Below are positions 57,947 through 64,000 of a stretch of DNA of 64,000 bases, one piece after another. The notes under the pieces are model-generated. The model made no database searches. It was not told the origin of the DNA and worked only from the letters and a program-made list of their open reading frames with translations. Each line of letters opens with the position of its first letter. Position 1 is the stretch's first letter. Source of the stretch: Robertmurraya sp047302285 (GTDB lineage: Bacteria; Bacillota; Bacilli; Bacillales; Cytobacillaceae); the NCBI RefSeq assembly GCF_047302285.1, contig NZ_CP154845.1, positions 930,001 to 994,000 on the forward strand. Direction: 5' to 3'. The position numbers and the translations under genes are program-made.

Positions 57947-60352
57947 ATGAGTGCATTAAAAGAAACGAATATGCAGATTACAGGAATGACTTGTGCTGCA
58001 TGTGCGACACGAATAGAAAAAGGCCTAAGAAAGCTTGAGGGTATAGAGGAAGCAAATGTTAACTTGGCGTTAGAACGCTCTGCGGTTAAATATGACCCGA
58101 AGGTAACAAATATAGAAACGATACAAAAGAAGGTTCGAGATCTAGGTTATGATGTCGTGACAGAGAAGGCAGAACTTGAAATCACTGGAATGACCTGTGC
58201 TGCCTGCTCGGCGAGAATAGAAAAAGGCTTAAACAAGCTGGACGGTGTTGCAAATGCCAATGTCAACTTGGCACTTGAAAAAGCAACAATTGAATACAAT
58301 CCGACAGAGCTCGCGACAGGGGATCTCATTAAAAAAGTTCAGGATTTAGGTTATGGAGCTCGTGCTAAAGAGGATGGCAAAGAAACGATTGACCATCGCG
58401 AAGCTGAAATTAAGAAACAGCAGCGAAGATTTATTTTTTCACTGATATTATCACTTCCACTTTTATGGTCTATGGTCGGTCATTTTGAGTTTACTTCCTT
58501 CATTTATGTGCCAGACCTATTTATGAATGCATGGTTTCAGCTACTTCTTGCAACTCCTGTACAATTTTATATTGGGAAACAGTTTTATGTTGGTGCCTAT
58601 AAGGCGTTGAAAAATAAGAGTGCCAATATGGATGTGCTTGTCGCATTAGGAACATCTGCGGCTTATTTTTACAGTCTATACTTATCCTTTAAAATGGTGG
58701 GTATGAATGGACATTCACCAGAGCTTTATTATGAAACAAGTGCTGTTCTCATCACGCTCATTGTTTTAGGAAAATTATTCGAAGCGAAAGCAAAGGGACG
58801 CTCTTCTGAAGCGATTAAAAAGCTCATGGGCTTACAGGCCAAAACCGCTATTGTCGAACGTAATGGGGTGGAACTGGAAATTCCGTTAGAAGAAGTTGTT
58901 GTAGGAGATCTCTTTCATGTGAAACCAGGTGAAAAAATTCCCGTTGATGGGGTTATTTTCGAAGGTCAATCTGCGATAGATGAATCGATGCTGACAGGGG
59001 AAAGTGTTCCTGTTGATAAAACGAGTGGCGATGAAGTCATCGGAGCAACGATTAATAAAAATGGCTTCTTAAAGGTCGAGGCAACTAAGGTCGGCAAAGA
59101 TACAGCACTTGCCCAAATTATTAAAGTGGTGGAAGAGGCTCAAGGAACGAAAGCGCCGATCCAACGATTAGCTGATAAAATTTCGGGGGTTTTCGTACCG
59201 ATTGTTGTTGGAATTGCCCTTTTAACCTTCCTTGTATGGTACTTTGTTGTCGCACCAGGAGAATTTGCGGAAAGCTTGGAAAATCTAATTGCCGTTCTTG
59301 TCATCGCGTGTCCTTGTGCATTAGGATTGGCGACACCAACGTCGATTATGGCAGGCTCAGGTCGTGCCGCTGAGTTCGGGATTCTTTTTAAAGGTGGGGA
59401 GCATTTAGAAACAACCCATCGTATTACCACTGTAGTATTGGATAAAACTGGTACTGTTACTAATGGAGCCCCTGTTTTAACTGATGTGTTAACAGATTTG
59501 AATGAAGAAGAATTCTTGACACTAGTAGGTAGTGCTGAAAGAAAATCAGAGCATCCACTAGCGGAGGCGATTGTAGCTGGCGTGAAAGAAAAGGGAATGA
59601 CACTTAAGGAAGTGTCAGAGTTTGAAGCGATTCCAGGCTTCGGTATTCGTGCTACAGTCGAAGAGAAGGAACTCCTCATTGGTACGAGAAAACTCATGAA
59701 TCGATTTGAAGTAAATGCAAGTAAGTATTTCGATGAGATGGAAGCCCTCGAAAAAGAAGGAAAAACGGCAATGCTTGTAGCTGTGAATAAAGATGCTGTC
59801 GGATTGGTTGCAGTCGCAGATACGATAAAGGAAACTTCAGTTTCGGCGATCCAGCGACTTAAAGAAATGGGCTTAGATGTCATTATGATCACCGGTGATA
59901 ACGAAGAAACCGCAAAGGCGATTGCAGATAAAGTAGGTATTGAACACTATATTGCGGAGGTCCTTCCTGAAGGAAAAGCGGAAGAAGTGAAAAAACTTCA
60001 AGTGAATGGGAAAAAGGTTGCAATGGTTGGAGACGGGATTAATGATGCACCTGCGTTGGCCGTTGCTGATATCGGTATGGCAATTGGTACTGGTACGGAT
60101 GTAGCGATGGAGGCAGCGGATATCACGTTAATCCGTGGAGACTTGAATAGCATTGCGGATGCGATTTCCATGAGTCGCAAAACAATTCGTAATATTAAAC
60201 AAAACCTATTTTGGGCATTTGGCTATAATACGCTGGGAATCCCCATCGCCGCTATGGGCTTTCTCGCACCGTGGCTAGCAGGTGCGGCAATGGCATTTAG
60301 CTCGGTTTCAGTTGTTCTCAATGCACTACGTCTGCAAAAAGTGAAATTGTAA
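57947..60352 (+). CDS. copA: Copper-exporting P1B-type ATPase CopA
   Basis: An 801-residue P-type ATPase with two N-terminal heavy-metal domains (GMTCAACATRIEKGL and GMTCAACSARIEKGL). The membrane Cu(I) site is CPCALGLATP, the phosphorylated aspartate is in DKTGTVTNG, the SEHPLAEAI and MVGDGINDAPALA motifs follow. It exports Cu(I). Ribosome site GAGGTG lies 8 bases before the ATG. Its own CsoR operator and the upstream terminator suggest a separate copper-induced transcript as well as csoR-copZ. Confidence 0.96.
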   Translation: MSALKETNMQITGMTCAACATRIEKGLRKLEGIEEANVNLALERSAVKYDPKVTNIETIQKKVRDLGYDVVTEKAELEITGMTCAACSARIEKGLNKLDGVANANVNLALEKATIEYNPTELATGDLIKKVQDLGYGARAKEDGKETIDHREAEIKKQQRRFIFSLILSLPLLWSMVGHFEFTSFIYVPDLFMNAWFQLLLATPVQFYIGKQFYVGAYKALKNKSANMDVLVALGTSAAYFYSLYLSFKMVGMNGHSPELYYETSAVLITLIVLGKLFEAKAKGRSSEAIKKLMGLQAKTAIVERNGVELEIPLEEVVVGDLFHVKPGEKIPVDGVIFEGQSAIDESMLTGESVPVDKTSGDEVIGATINKNGFLKVEATKVGKDTALAQIIKVVEEAQGTKAPIQRLADKISGVFVPIVVGIALLTFLVWYFVVAPGEFAESLENLIAVLVIACPCALGLATPTSIMAGSGRAAEFGILFKGGEHLETTHRITTVVLDKTGTVTNGAPVLTDVLTDLNEEEFLTLVGSAERKSEHPLAEAIVAGVKEKGMTLKEVSEFEAIPGFGIRATVEEKELLIGTRKLMNRFEVNASKYFDEMEALEKEGKTAMLVAVNKDAVGLVAVADTIKETSVSAIQRLKEMGLDVIMITGDNEETAKAIADKVGIEHYIAEVLPEGKAEEVKKLQVNGKKVAMVGDGINDAPALAVADIGMAIGTGTDVAMEAADITLIRGDLNSIADAISMSRKTIRNIKQNLFWAFGYNTLGIPIAAMGFLAPWLAGAAMAFSSVSVVLNALRLQKVKL

Positions 60353-60400
60353 GTAGTCTAGACTACGTTTTACAGAGTTTCTTGTTTAAATATTATTTGA

Positions 60401-60430
60401 AGCTATCGATTCATTCGATAGCTTTTTTTC
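60401..60430 (+). terminator. Terminator of copA
   Basis: AGCTATCGA and TCGATAGCT pair around TTCAT, followed by seven T. Confidence 0.88.
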
Positions 60431-60564
60431 GGCGTCTTTTTTATACTGTAATTGGATGTTGTTACTGTTTATATAGTGTTTATATAATATATCCGTAAAT
60501 TGATGGTTATTTGTGGTGTTTTGAGTTCATATACTTTTAATAGTTTTGAAATGGAGGAGATCGT

Positions 60565-61140
60565 TTGGATGCTTTAGAAGCGTTACGAACAAGAAGAAGC
60601 ATTGGTAGAGTTCAAGATAAGGAAGTTCCTAAAGAATTAATTGAAAAAATCATAGAAACAGCAACATGGGCTCCGAATCATGTGAAGACGGAGCCATGGC
60701 GATTTTTTGTTTTAACAGGGGATGGTCGCAAACGTTTAGGAGATACACTGGCTAGTATTGTGGAAAAAGATATGGATGATCCAACAACAGAAGACAATAA
60801 GAGAAAAATAGAAAAAGCTAGAAAGAACCCTTTTCGCGCACCTGTTATTATCGTTGCGGCAGTCGAACCAAGCGAGCATCCAAAGGTGATTTTGAAAGAG
60901 GAATATGCAGCTGTCAACGCTGGAGTACAAAATATGCTGATCGCAGCTCATGCTTTAGGGTTAGGGGCTATATGGCGGACAGGAAAGCCCTGTTACGATC
61001 GGGAAGCAAGTAATCTTTTCGGGTTATCAGAAAAGGGAGAAGTGCTCGGTTTCATTTATATAGGATATCCAGATATGAACCCTCCAGCAAAAAAGGTAAA
61101 ACCAGTTGATGAGGTCACCACTTGGATTGATAAAGAATAG
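60565..61140 (+). CDS. Nitroreductase family protein
   Basis: A 191-residue FMN-dependent oxidoreductase of the nitroreductase fold. It opens ALRTRRSIGRVQDKEVPKEL, has the ATWAPNHVKTEPWRFFVL FMN-binding segment and ends with LGLGAIWRTG and GFIYIGYPDMNPPAKK, a YdjA-like layout. The TTG start at 60565 follows GGAGGAG. It reduces nitro compounds, quinones or enones with NAD(P)H. It stands alone with its own terminator. Confidence 0.9.
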   Translation: MDALEALRTRRSIGRVQDKEVPKELIEKIIETATWAPNHVKTEPWRFFVLTGDGRKRLGDTLASIVEKDMDDPTTEDNKRKIEKARKNPFRAPVIIVAAVEPSEHPKVILKEEYAAVNAGVQNMLIAAHALGLGAIWRTGKPCYDREASNLFGLSEKGEVLGFIYIGYPDMNPPAKKVKPVDEVTTWIDKE

Positions 61141-61152
61141 GAAGATATACGG

Positions 61153-61179
61153 CACTGCCACCTAAGTGGCAGTGTTTTT
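61153..61179 (+). terminator. Terminator of the nitroreductase gene
   Basis: CACTGCCAC and GTGGCAGTG form a 9-bp perfect stem with loop CTAA, followed by five T. Confidence 0.92.
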
Positions 61180-61279
61180 GGATTGGGTAAGTAGAGTGGA
61201 ATGACTGAAGAAAACTATTTGCACTTACTCCCTAATTTTGCCAAAATAAAAGCTGGAATAGAAAAAAGGAGAGAACAGA

Positions 61280-62029
61280 ATGAGCATTCAAAATAAAATT
61301 GTTATTATTACTGGTGCTGCAAATGGTATTGGAAAAGGAGTGGCACATGCGTACGCTGAAAAAGGGGCAACGGTTGTATTAGCAGACGTAAATGAAGAAC
61401 AAGGGCAACAGGTAAAAGAGGAGATTCTCGCTACTGGTGCGCAATGTATTTTTGTTCATACAGATGTGCGCAAAGAACAAGACATCATTCACTTAATGAA
61501 AGTCGCAAAAGATACATACGGAAAAATTGATATTTTGATCAATAATGCGGGAGTGAGCCGTTTTAAAAATGTTTATGATGTAACGCTAGAAGAGTGGGAC
61601 GATGTGATCCATACGAATTTGAGAAGTGTCTTTTTAGGCTCAAAGGAAGCGGCGAAATACATGCGTGAAAATAAAAAAGGCGGATCAATTGTTAACATTG
61701 CGTCTACGAGAGCCATCATGTCTGAACCTCATTCAGAGGCTTATGCTGCATCAAAAGGGGGAATTGTGGCGATTACCCATGCGTTAGCTGCTTCATTATC
61801 AAACGATCGTATCACCGTTAATACGATTTCTCCTGGTTGGATTGAAACTGGTGACTATTCACAATTAAAGGAAAATGATCATAGCCAACATTTTTCTCAT
61901 AGAGTCGGAAGAGCGGAAGATATCGCAAAAGGTTGTTTGTATTTAACGGATCCAGGGAATGATTTTGTCACAGGAATCAATCTTATTATTGACGGTGGGA
62001 TGACAAGAAAGATGATTTATGAAGAGTAA
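61280..62029 (+). CDS. SDR family oxidoreductase
   Basis: A 249-residue classical short-chain dehydrogenase. The cofactor loop is ITGAANGIGKG, NNAG is present, the catalytic serine is in NIAST, and YAASKGG supplies Tyr and Lys; the end reads DFVTGINLIIDGGMTRKM. The aspartate in LADVNEE indicates NAD+ preference. Glucose 1-dehydrogenase or 3-oxoacyl reductase-like substrates are usual for this group. Ribosome site AAAGGAGAG precedes the ATG. Confidence 0.9.
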   Translation: MSIQNKIVIITGAANGIGKGVAHAYAEKGATVVLADVNEEQGQQVKEEILATGAQCIFVHTDVRKEQDIIHLMKVAKDTYGKIDILINNAGVSRFKNVYDVTLEEWDDVIHTNLRSVFLGSKEAAKYMRENKKGGSIVNIASTRAIMSEPHSEAYAASKGGIVAITHALAASLSNDRITVNTISPGWIETGDYSQLKENDHSQHFSHRVGRAEDIAKGCLYLTDPGNDFVTGINLIIDGGMTRKMIYEE

Positions 62030-62231
62030 AGTGATTATTAATATACTTAAGAAAATGCTAGTTTTAAGTTTCTTCTCTTTTGAGATAAGGGGCTTTTTTT
62101 TGAGAGACTATAGGAACTTAGAAGGTCAAAATAATTCACCAAATTTTCATATTCTTGCCGCTTCTCTCTACTCAATTAGCGTTTTAGGGTTGATTTTAGG
62201 TATTTATTTACTTATAATGAAATTGCACTTG

Positions 62232-62254
62232 GAATGATAATCGTTTTCAATTAT
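62232..62254. promoter_or_regulatory. Fur box before the siderophore permease genes
   Basis: GAATGATAATCGTTTTCAAT and the following TATC resemble overlapping 7-1-7 Fur sites (TGATAAT-N-ATTATCA) common upstream of Bacillus siderophore transport genes. It lies about 35 bp before the permease start. Confidence 0.75.
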
Positions 62255-62288
62255 CGCTCCAAGAATAACCATGTAATGAGGATTATAA

Positions 62289-63242
62289 ATGAGACTTTGG
62301 ATGTTGATAATTGCAGCTATAGTCCTGTCTTTTGTATCGCTATTTGTTGGAGCAATTGATATTAAGCCGAGTGATTTACTAGATTGGGAGTCAGATGAAA
62401 CACAAATTTTCCTAATTAGTCGTGTCCCTCGACTAATGGCCATTATATTAGCAGGAGCAGGAATGAGTATTGCAGGTTTGATAATGCAGTCTTTAAGCAG
62501 AAATAAATTTGTTTCACCAACAACTGCAGGGACTTTAGATGCAGCTAAACTAGGTATCTTAATTTCTATGCTTTTTTTCACGAATGTAACATATACACAG
62601 CAAGTCATCTTTAGTTTTGCGTTTGCATTAGTGGGTACTCTAGTTTTCATGCAAATTCTTGATCGAATAAAATTTAAGGATGCTATTTTCGTTCCATTGA
62701 TTGGGATTATGTATGGGAATATTTTGTCATCTATAACGACATTCTTTGCATACGAACAAGATCTTCTTCAAAATATCTCTTCTTGGTTAATGGGGAGTTT
62801 CACCTTAATTATTTCTGGACGATATGAGCTTTTGTATGTCAGCATACCAGCTGTCATTTTAGCATATCTATATGCAAATAAATTCACAGTTGCAGGGATG
62901 GGAGAAGATTTTGCGAAAAACTTAGGCTTAAGTTATAAGTTAGTGTTAAATTTAGGTCTTATGCTCGTTGCCATTATTTCTACAACTGTCGTATTAACTG
63001 TTGGAGTTATTCCATTTTTAGGTTTAATTGTTCCAAACGTTGTTTCTCTTTATTTAGGTGATAATTTACGTAAGACGATTCCACATACAGCAGTGCTAGG
63101 GGTTGTTTTCCTGTTAATATGTGATATTCTTGGACGAATTATTATACATCCTTATGAGATACCAGTTAATGTTACAGTGGCAGTAATAGGCAGTGCGATC
63201 TTCTTAATTATGTTATTTAGGGGGAGAGCATATGCGAAATAG
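62289..63242 (+). CDS. yclN: Iron-siderophore ABC transporter permease, YclN-like
   Basis: A 317-residue FecCD-type permease with about nine helices. RVPRLMAIILAGAGMSIAGL and the ATPase-contact region GVIPFLGLIVPNVVSLYLGD are diagnostic. It most resembles YclN of the petrobactin system, imports an Fe(III)-siderophore, and overlaps the start of the second permease by 11 bases. A Fur box precedes it. The yclN assignment rests on gene order and overall resemblance. Confidence 0.85.
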   Translation: MRLWMLIIAAIVLSFVSLFVGAIDIKPSDLLDWESDETQIFLISRVPRLMAIILAGAGMSIAGLIMQSLSRNKFVSPTTAGTLDAAKLGILISMLFFTNVTYTQQVIFSFAFALVGTLVFMQILDRIKFKDAIFVPLIGIMYGNILSSITTFFAYEQDLLQNISSWLMGSFTLIISGRYELLYVSIPAVILAYLYANKFTVAGMGEDFAKNLGLSYKLVLNLGLMLVAIISTTVVLTVGVIPFLGLIVPNVVSLYLGDNLRKTIPHTAVLGVVFLLICDILGRIIIHPYEIPVNVTVAVIGSAIFLIMLFRGRAYAK

Positions 63243-64000
63243 TACGAAGTTGATTTTATTAGCCGTAATCGCTATTGTTTGTATTTTGCTTTATGGTTTC
63301 TATGATATAAAAGGCGGGTTTGATTACGCTTTTCCGAGACGGATGATTCGAGTTAGTGCGATGATTGTAACAGGAGTTGCGATATCATATTCAACAATCG
63401 TATTCCAAACCATTACCCATAATCGTATCTTAACACCATCTGTTATGGGGCTTGACTCTATGTATCAAGTAGTCCAAACATTCATTTACTTCTTCGCAGG
63501 CTCTATGTCGATTTGGGTCTTAAATAAGTATTTGAATTTTGGAGCGGCCATAATCGCCATGGTATTATTTGCATTGATATTATATCGATTTTTATTCCGT
63601 GCTGATAAGCATCCTATTTACTTACTTCTTTTAATTGGGATGATTTTGGGAACACTTTTAGGAAGTTTTGTAACATTTTTACAGGTGCTTATTGATCCGT
63701 TGGAGTATTTAAGCTTACAAAGCCGTTTATTCGCGAGTTTTACCAGTGTAAAATCTGAGTTATTATATATCTCTATCGGTATTTTAATAATCGCGTTCCT
63801 TTATGGATATCGTATTATGGGGAAATTAGATGTCATGTCACTTGGACGCGAAAATGCGATTAACCTTGGTGTGAACTATGATCGAATGGTCATGAACATT
63901 CTCATTTTATCATCTGTATTAATTGCCACTTCAACGGCATTAGTTGGTCCAATTACGTTTTTCGGATTAATCGTTGCAAATCTTTCGTATCAATATTTAG
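63232..64000 (+). CDS. yclO: Iron-siderophore ABC transporter permease, YclO-like (3' end missing)
   Basis: Open from ATG 63232 (GGGGGAGA upstream) to the window edge, at least 256 codons. The protein opens with MRNSTKLILLAVIAIVCILL, then FPRRMIRVSAMIVTGVAISY, HNRILTPSVMGLDSMYQ and VGPITFFGLIVANLSYQYL, matching the second FecCD permease of the YclNOPQ system. It overlaps the upstream permease gene, so they are translated together. ATPase and binding-protein genes presumably follow outside the window. Confidence 0.85.
   Translation, partial: MRNSTKLILLAVIAIVCILLYGFYDIKGGFDYAFPRRMIRVSAMIVTGVAISYSTIVFQTITHNRILTPSVMGLDSMYQVVQTFIYFFAGSMSIWVLNKYLNFGAAIIAMVLFALILYRFLFRADKHPIYLLLLIGMILGTLLGSFVTFLQVLIDPLEYLSLQSRLFASFTSVKSELLYISIGILIIAFLYGYRIMGKLDVMSLGRENAINLGVNYDRMVMNILILSSVLIATSTALVGPITFFGLIVANLSYQYL

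Noticed and set aside
59140..59892. 250-codon frame on the minus strand inside copA
   Set aside because: Antisense shadow of a highly conserved ATPase; composition is that of a reversed coding strand.
62019..62237. 72-codon frame overlapping the end of the SDR gene
   Set aside because: No ribosome site, overlaps the upstream stop, runs into the Fur-box region and has no recognisable similarity.
1..64000. rRNA, tRNA, intact insertion sequence or prophage genes
   Set aside because: None were recognised on either strand while reading through; no transposase, integrase or phage structural motifs are seen.

Overview
The window is low-GC DNA from a Firmicute of the family Bacillaceae. The evidence is Bacillus-type ribosome binding sites with many TTG and GTG starts, and close relatives of Bacillus genes: mhq ring-cleaving dioxygenases, yumC, yuzB, sodA, ccpN with its PPDK regulator, csoR-copZ-copA, and yclN-yclO-like siderophore permeases. 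Genus and species cannot be fixed from the sequence alone. No rRNA, tRNA, CRISPR array, prophage or intact insertion sequence was seen.

Layout. 1-4.9 kb: the distal part of an anaerobic respiration operon (DmsB-like and DmsC-like subunits, a TorD chaperone, NapG- and NapH-like electron-transfer proteins and a further polyferredoxin). 5-13 kb: a patchwork of small accessory genes (methyltransferases, Nudix, metallo-beta-lactamase fold, MerR, GNATs) in visible decay. It holds an in-frame-stop GNAT, a frameshifted membrane protein, a headless GNAT, a GNAT with no ordinary start codon and a dihydrofolate reductase with its middle deleted. 13-16.4 kb: a YtrA-type GntR regulator, an ABC exporter and an exported protein behind six tandem palindromic operators. 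16.4-22.3 kb: ECF sigma factor, an AraC remnant, an EamA transporter, GNAT, maltose O-acetyltransferase, LysE-type exporter and amine oxidase. 22.3-25.7 kb: a quinone-detoxification operon with two MhqR-type operators. 25.8-26.8 kb: a non-coding array of about 18 units of 53 bp, each with a hairpin.

26.9-31 kb: YibE/F membrane proteins, then a cluster of MarR regulator, UPF0718/ArsP-like permease, a 45-residue protein with three Cys-Cys pairs, and an ArsN1-like acetyltransferase, which reads as organoarsenical resistance. 31-42 kb: YhhN, AraC, TauE, HxlR with LLM oxidoreductase and FMN reductase, YuzB and YumC, SodA, a SufR-like regulator, two small membrane proteins and an HD-GYP phosphodiesterase. 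42.4-44.3 kb: an antibiotic-resistance ABC-F gene behind an ErmD-like leader peptide and a nested attenuator; the gene carries a frameshift. 44.4-49.1 kb: prolyl hydroxylase, DUF1450, flavin reductase, TrhO, YneR-like and CcdA-like genes. 49.7-53.9 kb: CcpN, the PPDK regulator and PPDK, a gluconeogenic control unit. 54-55.7 kb: MarR and MFS. 56.2-60.4 kb: a DUF4097 protein and the copper-efflux genes. 60.5-64 kb: nitroreductase, SDR dehydrogenase and a Fur-box-controlled siderophore permease pair that runs off the end.

Non-coding structure is unusually rich. There are three copies of a 187-bp dispersed repeat, one of them enclosed by 17-bp inverted repeats. Also present are a 21-bp tandem repeat and a C-tract run predicted to form a G-quadruplex on the opposite strand, in front of ccpN.
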